Origin: Methanoculleus chikugoensis
Lineage (GTDB): Archaea > Halobacteriota > Methanomicrobia > Methanomicrobiales > Methanoculleaceae
DNA length: 64,000 nt
Assembly (NCBI RefSeq): GCF_900095385.1
Contig: NZ_FMID01000049.1
Location: 17,831-81,830, forward strand
Direction: 5' to 3'
The position numbers were made by a program, and so were the translations under genes. A model generated the notes under the pieces. The model was not told where the DNA came from and ran no database searches. It saw only the letters and a program-made list of their open reading frames with translations. Each line of letters begins with the position of its first letter. The first letter of the stretch is position 1. Positions 17,324 to 25,749 of the stretch are shown in pieces.

Positions 17324-18235
17324 ATCGGGGACGTCATCGTAGCGCACGACCTCTTGAAGCGGTTCGGAGACCTCGTGGCGGTCGACCGTATCGCCTTCCG
17401 GGTCAGAGAGGGAGAGGTCTTTGGGTTTCTCGGCCCGAACGGAGCGGGAAAGACGACGACCATGAAGATGATCCAGTGCATCTCCCCGAAATCCGGCGGC
17501 ACCCTGCAGGTCTTCGGCATGGACGTGGATACCCACCACCGCCGGATCAAGAGCCGTCTCGGGGTGGTGCCGCAGGAGAACAACCTCGACCCGGACTTCT
17601 CGGCCTACCGGAACCTGCTGATCTACGCCCGCTACTTCGGCATCCCGAAGCGAGAGGCGGAGAGGCGGGCCGAAGACCTCCTCGCGTTCATGCAGCTCGA
17701 CGAGAAACGGGACGTCCTGATCGACAACCTCTCGGGCGGGATGAAACGGCGGCTGATCATCGCCCGGGCGCTCGTCAACGAGCCGGAACTGCTCATCCTG
17801 GACGAGCCCACCATCGGGCTCGACCCGCAGGCGCGACACCTGATCTGGGAGAAACTCCGGAGTCTCCGGGCGGAAGGAAACACCCTCGTCCTCACCACCC
17901 ACTACCTCGACGAAGCGGAACGGCTCTGCGACCGGCTGGTGATCATGGATCACGGAAAGATCCTCGTCGAGGGCACCCCGGCGGACCTCATCCGGGAGCA
18001 CGCGGGAAACGACGTCGTCGAGGTCGAGCGGACACAGAAGGTGGTCGCCCGCCTGGAGGAACTCGGGCTGAACTACGACCTTGCCGGGGATGTGGTTCAG
18101 GTCTTCACGGATCGCCCGAACGACGTTGCACGAGAACTGCTCGAAGCCTGCCGGCACGAGGCGGCGGTGACGGTCCGGCCGGCAACCCTCGAGGACGTCT
18201 TTCTGCGGCTGACCGGCCGGAGCCTGCGGGAGTGA
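17324..18235 (+). CDS. ABC transporter ATP-binding subunit (ABC-2 exporter type)
   Basis: About 300 residues. Walker A GPNGAGKTTT, Q-loop PQENN, signature LSGGMKRR, Walker B LLILDEPTIGLD and H-loop THYLDEAE are all present, with a C-terminal extension typical of drug/polysaccharide exporter ATPases (DrrA/CcmA-like). The start is odd. The first strand of the domain (VIVAHDLLKRFG) begins before the first TTG at 17354, and AGGAGG lies at 17311-17316, but no ATG or GTG is in frame between them. The ATC at 17324 is the best placed codon. The permease gene begins four bases after the stop. Confidence 0.9.
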   Translation: MGDVIVAHDLLKRFGDLVAVDRIAFRVREGEVFGFLGPNGAGKTTTMKMIQCISPKSGGTLQVFGMDVDTHHRRIKSRLGVVPQENNLDPDFSAYRNLLIYARYFGIPKREAERRAEDLLAFMQLDEKRDVLIDNLSGGMKRRLIIARALVNEPELLILDEPTIGLDPQARHLIWEKLRSLRAEGNTLVLTTHYLDEAERLCDRLVIMDHGKILVEGTPADLIREHAGNDVVEVERTQKVVARLEELGLNYDLAGDVVQVFTDRPNDVARELLEACRHEAAVTVRPATLEDVFLRLTGRSLRE

Positions 18236-18238
18236 GCG

Positions 18239-19009
18239 ATGATCGTCGACATCACCACGAGAGTGCAGAGCGTCTGGCGGAGGAACTGGGACGCCTTCCT
18301 CAGGACATACAAGGTAAACTTCATCCCGCCCTTCGTCGAGCCGGTCCTCTACCTCCTGGCGCTGGGGTTCGGTCTCGGGACCTACATCGAGGCGGTCGAC
18401 GGGATCCCCTACCCCGTCTTCATCGCACCCGCCCTCGTCTCGATATCGGTGATGTACTCGGCCTTCTTCGAGTGTACCTACTCGTCGTTCGTCCGGATGT
18501 ACTACCAGAAGACGTTCGACGCCATCATCGCGACCCCGGTCGGCATCGACGAGGTGATCGCGGGGGAGATGCTCTGGGGCGCCACCCGGGGGATGATCTA
18601 CGCCGCACTGATGCTCCCCGTGCTCCTCATCTTCAACGTCGTCGCCATGCCGTCGTCCCTGCTGCTCATACCCTTCGCGTTCCTCGCCGGCCTCCTCTTT
18701 GCGGGCATCGCGATGTGCTTCACCGCTATCACGCCGAGCATCGACGCGCTGAACTACCCCTCGTTCCTCTTCATCACCCCGATGTTCCTCTTCTCGGGGA
18801 CGTTCTTCCCGCTCGACCTCCTGCCCGAACCAATCCAGTACTTCGCCCTCGCCACGTTGCCGCTCACGCACGTCGTCGCCGTCAACCGGGCAATCACGCT
18901 CGCGGCGTTCTCGCCGGTAAACCTCCTCAACCTCGCCTGGATAGCGGCGGCTACCGCGATCTTCTTCGTCCTCGCCATCAGGCTGATGCGAAGGCGGCTC
19001 ATCGTGTGA
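18239..19009 (+). CDS. ABC-2 type transporter permease
   Basis: 256 residues with six hydrophobic segments and the ABC-2 pattern, including FDAIIATPVGIDEVIAGEM in the coupling region and SGTFFPLDLLP before the last helices. Starts four bases after the ATPase gene, so the two form a two-gene exporter operon. Likely substrates are drugs, lipids or polysaccharides. Nothing specific to substrate is visible. Confidence 0.9.
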   Translation: MIVDITTRVQSVWRRNWDAFLRTYKVNFIPPFVEPVLYLLALGFGLGTYIEAVDGIPYPVFIAPALVSISVMYSAFFECTYSSFVRMYYQKTFDAIIATPVGIDEVIAGEMLWGATRGMIYAALMLPVLLIFNVVAMPSSLLLIPFAFLAGLLFAGIAMCFTAITPSIDALNYPSFLFITPMFLFSGTFFPLDLLPEPIQYFALATLPLTHVVAVNRAITLAAFSPVNLLNLAWIAAATAIFFVLAIRLMRRRLIV

Positions 19010-19016
19010 CGGCGGT

Positions 19017-19024
19017 AAAAAAAA
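19017..19024 (-). terminator. oligo-T terminator of the first zinc-protein gene
   Basis: An A8 run on the + strand reads as T8 just after the stop of the minus-strand gene at 19028. It sits between convergent genes. Confidence 0.45.
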
Positions 19025-19027
19025 GGG

Positions 19028-19204
19028 TTAGAACCGGGGTTTTCTGTGCTTCGGGAGGCAGTCGCGGCAGTAGACCGGCCTGCCCTCAGTCGGCTTGAAA
19101 GGAACTTCGCACTCTTTACCGCAGTCGGAACAGACCGCCTTGTGGAACTCACGGGGGCGGTCGTCATACGAACGGGGGCCCCTGCGGGGGTATCTCTCTT
19201 CCAT
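19028..19204 (-). CDS. small zinc-binding protein with two CxxC pairs (copy 1)
   Basis: 58 residues starting MEERYPRRGPRSY; a GTG-initiated extension to 19219 is possible. It has a short Arg/Pro-rich N-terminus, then HKAVCSDCGKECEVPF and YCRDCLPKHRKPRF, two CxxC knuckles about 18 residues apart. This matches the CxxC-x17-CxxC small zinc-protein family found in methanogens and some bacteria, whose role is not known; nucleic-acid binding is likely. A second, almost identical gene follows at 19248-19424 on the same strand, differing by very few residues (Arg to Leu at the last knuckle). Confidence 0.8.
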   Translation of the reverse strand: MEERYPRRGPRSYDDRPREFHKAVCSDCGKECEVPFKPTEGRPVYCRDCLPKHRKPRF

Positions 19205-19247
19205 TGGAACTTCACTCACTTCTGGAAACAGAATTCGTACTGGCTAC

Positions 19248-19424
19248 TCAGAACCGGGGTTTCCTGTGCTTCGGGAGGCAGTCGAGGCAGTAGACCGGCC
19301 GACCCTCCGTAGGCTTGAACGGAACTTCGCACTCTTTACCGCAGTCGGAACAGACCGCCTTGTGGAACTCGCGGGGACGGTCGTCATACGAACGGGGGCC
19401 CCTGCGGGGATATCTCTCTTCCAT
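19248..19424 (-). CDS. small zinc-binding protein with two CxxC pairs (copy 2)
   Basis: 58 residues, nearly identical to the gene at 19028-19204 at both protein and DNA level. The duplicated unit is about 177 coding bases, repeated with a period of 220 bases. The ATG at 19424 matches the start of copy 1, and a longer start at 19457 adds eleven unrelated residues, so I use the shared start. It comes first in the transcription direction and may have the main promoter. Recent tandem duplication, with no sign of decay in either copy. Confidence 0.8.
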   Translation of the reverse strand: MEERYPRRGPRSYDDRPREFHKAVCSDCGKECEVPFKPTEGRPVYCLDCLPKHRKPRF

Positions 19425-19728
19425 ATACTCAACCATGCAGATAATCTGCACATACACAACTACCTGCCTGCATATATAGGTGTTTCTTGGGGATCCGGGA
19501 CCGGGGAACCCGGCCCGGAGTGGCCGGTGCGTGGCCGGGATGGGCGGGAACCAAAACCCGCCTTCAATGTGCCTGATTCCCGCTAAAGAGAGGATCGTGA
19601 CGCAATGCTTTTATCGATACCATCCTATCGAAAGATCATCCAACTATGTACAGGATAACCGTTCTCTTTTGCAACCCGGCAGAACATCGGTTCTATTCCG
19701 GAAACGGAGTCGGGGGGAGTGGGCCGGC

Positions 19729-21720
19729 ATGATCGACGAGGTCAACACCGACGAACCTCCCGATAGCAGACGCAAGGCAAAACACCGGGACAAAAGGACG
19801 TTCGGTCCGGTCCCGAACCTTGAGGAACACGTAAAGCCCGACTGGTGGCGGGGTATCTTCAATCGCCTCTACCTGAAGACCGACGGCGACGTCGTCGACG
19901 ACCCCGGGATCACCGAGCGGGAGATCGACCGGATCGCCCGGGTCCTGCACCTCCAGCCCCACGAGAGGGTTCTCGACCTCTGCTGCGGCCAGGGCAGGCA
20001 CACCCTCGAACTCGCGCGCAGGGGCTACAACGTCGAAGGCCTCGACCAGTCGCACTACCTGATCCAGCGGGCCCGGTCGACCGCGAAGAAAGAGGGGCTC
20101 CCCATCCGGTTCCGGGAGGGGGACGCCCGGCGGCTCCCGTACCGCACCGACACCTATGACGTCGTCCTCATCCTCGGGAACAGTTTCGGCTACTTCGATT
20201 CCGTCGAGGAAGACCTGCGGATCCTCACCGAGATCCGGCGCATCCTCAAACCCTGGGGGCGGCTGCTCCTGGACGTCGCCGACGGCGAGTACTTACGCGA
20301 GCACTTCCAGCCGAGGTCCTGGGAGTGGATCGACGATGGTATGTTCGTCTGCCGCGAGAGGTCGCTCTCGTTCGACGAACAGCGCCTGATATCCCGCGAG
20401 GTGATCACCGACGTCGAGAAGGGCGTCGTGGCCGACCAGTTTTACGCCGAGCATCTCTACACCCCCGAGGCGCTCCGGCGGCTCCTGGAACGGGCGGGGT
20501 TCTCCGGGATTGCCTTCCAGGAGATCGCGACCGAGTCGCAGCGCAACCAGGACCTCGGGATGATGGAGCGCCGCCACATCGTCACCGCGCACGTCAGGAA
20601 GGAATGGTCGGCGACGAAGACGAAAGGCCGGGAGACGGCAAAACACGTCGCGGTGCTCCTCGGCGATCCGGCCAGGCCCGACGCCCTGAAACCCTCCTGC
20701 GCCTTCGACGACGACGACTTCTACACCATCGACCAGATGAAGGCGGCGCTGCGGGAACTCTCCGGCTACCGGTTCACCTACCTCTCCAAACACGAGACGC
20801 TGATCCAGGATCTCCCGCGGCTGAAGGGGAAGGTGGACTACGTCTTCAACCTCTGCGACGAGGGGTTCAACAACGACCCGAGGAAAGAACTCCACGTGCC
20901 GGCGCTTCTCGAGATGTACGGCATTCCGTACACGGGAGCCGGCCCGCAGTCGCTCGCGTTCTGCTACGACAAATCGCTCGTGCGCGGGATCGCAAAAGAG
21001 ATGGGGATCCCGGTGCCGGACGCCTGCTTCATCACCCCCGGCGACCGCACCTACGATGTCGGGATGAAGTTCCCGGCGATCGTCAAGCCGAACGCGGGCG
21101 ACTCCTCCTACGGCATCACGCAAAAGAGCATCGCCCAGACCATCGAGGAACTCTCCGACATCATCACCTCGCTCCGGACGACCCTCGGGTATGACTGCTC
21201 GCTCCTCGTCGAGGAGTTCCTCACGGGAAAGGACATCAGCGTCGGCATCATCGGGAACCCGTCGGGCTACAGCATGGTGCTGCCCGTCATCGAGGAGGAC
21301 TACTCCGCCCTGCCCCCGGACCTCCCCCGTATCTGCGGCTACGAAGCAAAGTGGCTCCCGGACTCGCCGTACTGGAAGGTCACGTCAAAGCCGGCGGATC
21401 TCCCCGAGGGGACCGAGAAGATGATCGTGCGGTGCTGCCTCGCCCTCTTCGAACGCCTGGAGTGCCGCGACTACTGCCGGTTCGACTGGCGGCTCGACGA
21501 GCACGGCAACCCGAAACTCCTCGAGGTCAACCCGAACCCCGGCTGGTGCTGGGACGGCCACCTCGCCAGGATGGCGAAGTACGCAGGCCTGAACTACTCC
21601 GAGATGCTCGGCCGGATCCTCAAAGCCGCCGAAGAACGGTTCGGGATGGAGCCGGAGAGGGATACGCGCGAGACCGGCAAGGAACGCCTCCCGTTCGACC
21701 TCAGCCAGGAGACGGCCTGA
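19729..21720 (+). CDS. SAM-dependent methyltransferase fused to a D-Ala-D-Ala ligase-like ATP-grasp enzyme
   Basis: 663 residues from the ATG at 19729, which follows GGGGGGAG. Domain 1 (about 30-290) is a class I methyltransferase: motif I VLDLCCGQGRHTLELA at 81-96 and the acidic GDARRLPY post-motif. Domain 2 (about 300-640) is an ATP-grasp ligase with the D-Ala-D-Ala ligase layout: FNLCDEGFNNDPR, GIPYTGAG, FPAIVKPNAGDSSYG, LLVEEFLTGKDIS and LLEVNPNPGWCWDG with metal ligands. Such ligases join an amino acid or amine to a carboxylate. The methylation partner and substrate are unknown. Archaea have no murein, so an unusual small peptide, a cofactor tail or a cell-wall-like amide is more likely than D-Ala-D-Ala. 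Confidence 0.85.
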   Translation: MIDEVNTDEPPDSRRKAKHRDKRTFGPVPNLEEHVKPDWWRGIFNRLYLKTDGDVVDDPGITEREIDRIARVLHLQPHERVLDLCCGQGRHTLELARRGYNVEGLDQSHYLIQRARSTAKKEGLPIRFREGDARRLPYRTDTYDVVLILGNSFGYFDSVEEDLRILTEIRRILKPWGRLLLDVADGEYLREHFQPRSWEWIDDGMFVCRERSLSFDEQRLISREVITDVEKGVVADQFYAEHLYTPEALRRLLERAGFSGIAFQEIATESQRNQDLGMMERRHIVTAHVRKEWSATKTKGRETAKHVAVLLGDPARPDALKPSCAFDDDDFYTIDQMKAALRELSGYRFTYLSKHETLIQDLPRLKGKVDYVFNLCDEGFNNDPRKELHVPALLEMYGIPYTGAGPQSLAFCYDKSLVRGIAKEMGIPVPDACFITPGDRTYDVGMKFPAIVKPNAGDSSYGITQKSIAQTIEELSDIITSLRTTLGYDCSLLVEEFLTGKDISVGIIGNPSGYSMVLPVIEEDYSALPPDLPRICGYEAKWLPDSPYWKVTSKPADLPEGTEKMIVRCCLALFERLECRDYCRFDWRLDEHGNPKLLEVNPNPGWCWDGHLARMAKYAGLNYSEMLGRILKAAEERFGMEPERDTRETGKERLPFDLSQETA

Positions 21721-21800
21721 CCCTACCACCTTTTTACGGTCCACCCGGACCGGCCGGCAACCATCAGTATATAATATCCTCCGGCGCATAGATCAGTTAT

Positions 21801-22712
21801 ATGGCCGACGAGTATCGAACCGCAACGGTCCAGGGAAGGGAGGTTCCCTACGATCCGGAGCAGTTGCGCAAGATCAGCGAGCACCCCTGCTACTCAGATA
21901 AAGCCTGCCACGCCTTCGGGAGGTGCCACGTCCCCGTCGCTCCGAAGTGCAACATCCAGTGCAACTACTGCATACGGGACTTCGACTGCGTGAACGAGAG
22001 CCGGCCGGGCGTGACGAGCAGGGTGCTCTCCCCGGAGGAGGCGCTCGACCTTGTTCGGAACGTCGTCAGGGAGTACCCGTACGTGAAGGTGGTCGGGATC
22101 GCAGGTCCGGGCGAACCGCTCGCAAACCCGGAGACGTTCGAGGCGCTCAAGCTGATCCACGAGGAGTTCCCGCACCTGATCATGTGCATCAGCACGAACG
22201 GTCTTGCGCTCCCCGAGTCGATCGAGGAACTCGCGAAGTACGATGTCGGGAACGTTACGGTCACGCTCAACGCTGTTGACCCCGCGATCGGTGAGAAGAT
22301 CTACTCCTGGGTCGAGTACAACGGGAAGAAGTACCACGGGCGCGAGGCGGCCGAACTCCTCCTCGCCCAGCAGATGAAGGGGATCGAGATGGCGGTGGCA
22401 AAGAAGATGTTCGTCAAGATCAACACCGTCTACATCCCCGGGATCAACGACGAGCACATCCCCGAGATCGCGAAGAAGGTCGGGGAGATGGGAGCGTTCA
22501 CCTTCAACGTCATCCCGCTCATCCCGCAGTACAAGTTCGCCGCGATCACCCCCCCGACGTCGAAGGAGAAGCGGGAGATGCAGGACCGGTGCGAACCGTA
22601 CATCAAGCAGATGCGCCACTGCGCACGCTGCCGGGCGGACGCGATCGGGAAACTGGGCCAGGACGTCCAGTCCTGCGTCTACCAGCAGATGAAGGATGAG
22701 AAGAAAGAATAA
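21801..22712 (+). CDS. nifB: NifB-type radical SAM protein (FeMo-cofactor precursor synthesis)
   Basis: 303 residues. N-terminal HPCYSDKACHAFGRCHVPVA then the radical SAM cluster motif CNIQCNYC (Cys50, Cys54, Cys57), ESRPGVTSRVL, GIAGPGEPLANP and a C-terminal HCARCRADAIGKLGQD, all hallmarks of NifB. NifB makes the NifB-co [8Fe-9S-C] precursor of the nitrogenase cofactor. The protein is the short, single-domain archaeal form without the NifX-like C-terminal domain. It is not next to nif structural genes here. A T7 tract at 22717-22723 follows it. Confidence 0.93.
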   Translation: MADEYRTATVQGREVPYDPEQLRKISEHPCYSDKACHAFGRCHVPVAPKCNIQCNYCIRDFDCVNESRPGVTSRVLSPEEALDLVRNVVREYPYVKVVGIAGPGEPLANPETFEALKLIHEEFPHLIMCISTNGLALPESIEELAKYDVGNVTVTLNAVDPAIGEKIYSWVEYNGKKYHGREAAELLLAQQMKGIEMAVAKKMFVKINTVYIPGINDEHIPEIAKKVGEMGAFTFNVIPLIPQYKFAAITPPTSKEKREMQDRCEPYIKQMRHCARCRADAIGKLGQDVQSCVYQQMKDEKKE

Positions 22713-22743
22713 CCCCTTTTTTTATCCGCCGCTGCCACCGGCC

Positions 22744-23607
22744 ATGAAGACGATCGAACTCCGGCCCGACCAGCCGTTCGACCTCGACCTGACGCTCGCC
22801 TGCGGGCAGGCATTCCGCTGGGAGAAGGCGGGCGGGTGGTGGCGGGGCGTCGTCGAAGGCCGGGCCGTCCGGATACGGCAGGACGGATGCCTTCTCGCGT
22901 TTGAGGGGGCGGACGATGGGTTCGTCCGCGATTACTTCCGGCTCGACCAGGATCTTCCCGCCATTCTTTCGTCGATCGACCGCGACGCGGCGATCGGCGC
23001 CGCCATCCGGGAGTGCAGGGGGCTGCGGCTCGTGAGACAACCGCCGTGGGAGTGCCTGGTCTCGTATCTCTGCGCCACGAACACGAACATCCCGGCGGTG
23101 AAGCGGCGGGTCGCGCTGATGGCGGAGCGCTACGGGAGGCCGGTAGACGGGCCCTCCGGCAGGGCGTACGCGTTCCCCGGACCGGAGGCGCTCGCCGGGG
23201 TCTCACGCATGGATTTATGGGACTGCAAACTCGGTTACCGGACGGACTACGTCTGCGAGGCTGCCGGTTTCGCAAGCGAAAACCCGGACTGGGCGGAGCG
23301 GGTTGCCGCCCTTCCGTTCGAGGAGGCGCGGCAGGCGCTGATGCAACTGAAGGGCGTCGGGCCGAAGGCGGCGGACTGCGTGCTGCTCTTTGCGTTCGGG
23401 TTTTTTGAAGCGTTCCCGGTCGACGTCTGGATACGCCGGATTGTGGGGGAGACGTATCTTCCCGACCTTGCCGGCAAAAACTGCACCCCGGCGGAGTACG
23501 AGCGGATCCGGCGATTTAGCCGGGACTATTTTGGGGAGTATGCCGGGTATGCACAGGAGTACCTCTACTGCGCACGGGGCCCGGCAAGCCGCGCGGGGGC
23601 GCCGTGA
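22744..23607 (+). CDS. ogg: 8-oxoguanine DNA glycosylase/lyase (OGG1-type)
   Basis: 287 residues from the ATG at 22744. It has the N-terminal OGG domain (FDLDLTLACGQAFRWEK), then the helix-hairpin-helix GPD core with LKGVGPKAADCVLLF, where Lys208 is the expected catalytic lysine and Asp227 in VDVWIRRI the activating aspartate. Function: excision of 8-oxoguanine from DNA with lyase activity. It has the longer OGG1 architecture rather than the short archaeal AGOG or Ogg2 form. It follows nifB on the same strand with 31 bases between them. Confidence 0.85.
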   Translation: MKTIELRPDQPFDLDLTLACGQAFRWEKAGGWWRGVVEGRAVRIRQDGCLLAFEGADDGFVRDYFRLDQDLPAILSSIDRDAAIGAAIRECRGLRLVRQPPWECLVSYLCATNTNIPAVKRRVALMAERYGRPVDGPSGRAYAFPGPEALAGVSRMDLWDCKLGYRTDYVCEAAGFASENPDWAERVAALPFEEARQALMQLKGVGPKAADCVLLFAFGFFEAFPVDVWIRRIVGETYLPDLAGKNCTPAEYERIRRFSRDYFGEYAGYAQEYLYCARGPASRAGAP

Positions 23608-23780
23608 TGGGTTCACGGTGCCGGGACATATACGATTATTCTCGTCATCAGGTTGCCGGGGCCACCGTTTTGCAGGGCTCTTCGGGGCAGAGCGGGAAGA
23701 GCCCCTTCGCTTCACCGCCCTCTCATCGAAGAGAATACCATGGGGTAATCATTATACCACATACACCCCTATAGAGCACT

Positions 23781-24008
23781 ATGGTTACGACGATCCAGCT
23801 TCGACCGGAGACCAAGTCTCGCCTGGATGATGTGAAGATCCATCCGCGAGAGACCTACGACGAGACGCTGAACCGCCTCCTGGACATGGCATACGATCCG
23901 GAACCGCTCTCCGAAGAGTCCATGAAGAAGATTGAAGAATCCTTTGAAGACATCCGTGCCGGTAGAGTTCGTCCCTTCGAGGAGTATGTGCAGGAACGCG
24001 GCCTATGA
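23781..24008 (+). CDS. antitoxin of a RelBE-like pair
   Basis: 75 residues. The N-terminus (MVTTIQLRPETKSRLDDVK) forms a ribbon-helix-helix-like DNA-binding element and the C-terminus (SMKKIEESFEDIRAGRVRPF) is a helix that would wrap the toxin. The stop overlaps the toxin start (ATGA). Likely autoregulated: the upstream sequence has an imperfect palindrome around GGTAATCATTATACC. Family: RelB/DUF7557-like antitoxins. Confidence 0.82.
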   Translation: MVTTIQLRPETKSRLDDVKIHPRETYDETLNRLLDMAYDPEPLSEESMKKIEESFEDIRAGRVRPFEEYVQERGL

Positions 24009-24277
24009 TATGGCGACTGCTCATCACGGCGGGCGCCGAGCGGGACCTCGATAACATCCCGGAATTTGATCGCAAACGAATTAAGGATGAGCTCTATGCT
24101 CTGGCGGATGAACCGAACCCTAAATCTTACGTCAAAAAGATGAAGGGGCATTCACGCAGCCCCCTGTACTCTTTTCGTGTTGGCCAGTATCGAGCGGTCC
24201 TCACCATCGAGGGTAATACCATGATAATCACCCTGGTCGAGGTCGGAAACCGGAGCAAGGTCTATCGGAAATATTGA
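24005..24277 (+). CDS. RelE/ParE-family toxin
   Basis: 90 residues with the RelE fold pattern: a leading strand, LDNIPEFDRKRIKDELYALAD helices, then the strands LYSFRVGQYRAVLTIEG and LVEVGNRSKVYRKY. The final R-x2-K-x-Y-R end is typical of RelE mRNA interferases, which cleave mRNA in the ribosomal A site. Its start overlaps the antitoxin stop, so this is a two-gene operon. Confidence 0.9.
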   Translation: MIWRLLITAGAERDLDNIPEFDRKRIKDELYALADEPNPKSYVKKMKGHSRSPLYSFRVGQYRAVLTIEGNTMIITLVEVGNRSKVYRKY

Positions 24278-24500
24278 TCCAATACAACGGTGTGCCGGGG
24301 TGCTGAACGGAGCGTTCCGATAGCGCACGGGAGCGTGAGACGGGGTTCGGATCGCCATCCAGTCCAGAAAGCTCCCCGGGCGCGCGCCTTCTCTCTTCGG
24401 CACTGCGGTCGCACCGCCATCCACACTCCAGGCCCGGGCAGGCGATATCCCGGCGGTTTGTATGGAGTGCCTTTACCCCGCACGGGGCCAGAAACGACGT

Positions 24501-24962
24501 TCACTCCTTCTTACGGACCCGCTCCAGGACGAGAGCGACCGCCACGAGCAGGGCAAGGATGACGATACCGGCAAGGCCGAGGATGGCGACACCAACAATC
24601 TGGATAGGTACCCCGCACACCGAGACCACGGGTGAGGCGGTGGCAATGGCAACTTTTCCCATCTTCAGGGGCGGCACAAATTCCCCATCAGCACCGGGAG
24701 GCCGTTGCCGCGCCATCGTCGTGTTGTAGAGGTGCGCCCTCGTCTCCGGGGGCATGCCCTCCAGGAATTCGGGGCAGGCCCTCTCATAATACTCGCCGAC
24801 GGAGGCGTTCTGCTCCAGCATCCGCTCGTATATCTCCGCGTGCGACTCGTCGAACGAGTAATTAATGGGGATCTCCCCGCCCGCGGCCGATCCCGGCAAA
24901 AGTGCGGCAACCGCGAACAGTGCGAGGAACAGCACGTAACTCTGTTTCTTCATGGTCGTCAC
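24501..24962 (-). CDS. hypothetical secreted or membrane protein with C-terminal anchor
   Basis: 153 residues. An N-terminal signal-like segment (about 9-26), a soluble region with several Tyr and Glu residues, and one C-terminal membrane segment (about 122-146, VVGVAILGLAGIVILALLVAVALVL-like) with a short basic tail RVRKKE. Not recognised. It stands alone between the RelBE-like pair and modC, on the modABC strand but 77 bases away from modC's stop, so cotranscription is possible but not shown. Confidence 0.6.
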   Translation of the reverse strand: MTTMKKQSYVLFLALFAVAALLPGSAAGGEIPINYSFDESHAEIYERMLEQNASVGEYYERACPEFLEGMPPETRAHLYNTTMARQRPPGADGEFVPPLKMGKVAIATASPVVSVCGVPIQIVGVAILGLAGIVILALLVAVALVLERVRKKE

Positions 24963-25038
24963 GAGAAGGGCCGGGAGTCCGGCGGCCCCCGGCTATGACC
25001 AGTGATGGGTGCCGGGGGCATAAAGCCGTTGTGGGGCC

Positions 25039-25749
25039 TTACCCGGCAAAGCTCGCGATGAACCCGTTCTCCCGCATCGCAAGCACCTCCCCCGGCGCAC
25101 CCTCGGCCACCACCTTCCCCTCCTCGATGAGGCAGAGGCGGTCGCCGAGTTCAAGAGCGTCGCGGAGGTTGTGGGTGACGACGATGCAGGGGATGCCGGC
25201 GTCCTTTATCCTGCCGCGGAGTTCGCTCCGCATCGCAGTCTGCGCCCGCATATCGACGGCAGCGAGCGGTTCGTCGAGGAGGAGGAGGTCCGGTTCGAGC
25301 ACCAGCGCCCGGGCGAGGGCCACCCGCTGCCGCTGCCCGCCCGAGAGCCGGCCGGCGTTGACGTCCGCGAGATCGACGAGGTTCATGGCGCGGAGCTGGT
25401 TTGTCACGGAAAAGGCGATCTCCGGCCGCGGGACCTTCCGGCACCGGAGGCCGAACGCTATGTTCTCGGCGACGGTCATGTGCGGGAAGAGCGCGTAGGA
25501 CTGGAAGAGGTGGCCGATCTTCCGGCTCTCGGGAGGAATACCGATCTTTTTTTCGTCCGAAAACAGCGTCCGATCCCCGAGCACGATCTCGCCGTGGTCC
25601 GGGGTGAGGATGCCGGAGATCAGGTTCAGCACCGTGGACTTGCCCGATCCGTTCTCACCGATGAGGACGAGGGTCTCGCCGGACCGGACGGAGAGCGTGA
25701 CGTCGAGGACGAAGTCACGCAGCTCTCGGACGGCATGGACGGCGAGCAT
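25039..25749 (-). CDS. modC: molybdate/tungstate ABC transporter ATP-binding protein
   Basis: 236 residues. Walker A GENGSGKST, signature LSGGQRQRVALARAL, Walker B LLLLDEPLAAVD and the H-loop are all present. Together with ModB and ModA this imports molybdate or tungstate. The ATG overlaps the modB stop (ATGA). It is about 100 residues shorter than typical ModC proteins because it ends right after the ATPase domain and lacks the C-terminal TOBE (molybdate-sensing) domain. A separate single-domain Mop protein is encoded at 15464-15673. The upstream in-frame extension is inside modB and is not used. Confidence 0.92.
   Translation of the reverse strand: MLAVHAVRELRDFVLDVTLSVRSGETLVLIGENGSGKSTVLNLISGILTPDHGEIVLGDRTLFSDEKKIGIPPESRKIGHLFQSYALFPHMTVAENIAFGLRCRKVPRPEIAFSVTNQLRAMNLVDLADVNAGRLSGGQRQRVALARALVLEPDLLLLDEPLAAVDMRAQTAMRSELRGRIKDAGIPCIVVTHNLRDALELGDRLCLIEEGKVVAEGAPGEVLAMRENGFIASFAG

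Noticed and set aside
17309..18871. 520-codon minus-strand reading frame opposite the ABC exporter
   Set aside because: Its sequence is Arg/Glu/Asp/Gly-rich with no domain, and the plus strand carries clear ABC motifs.
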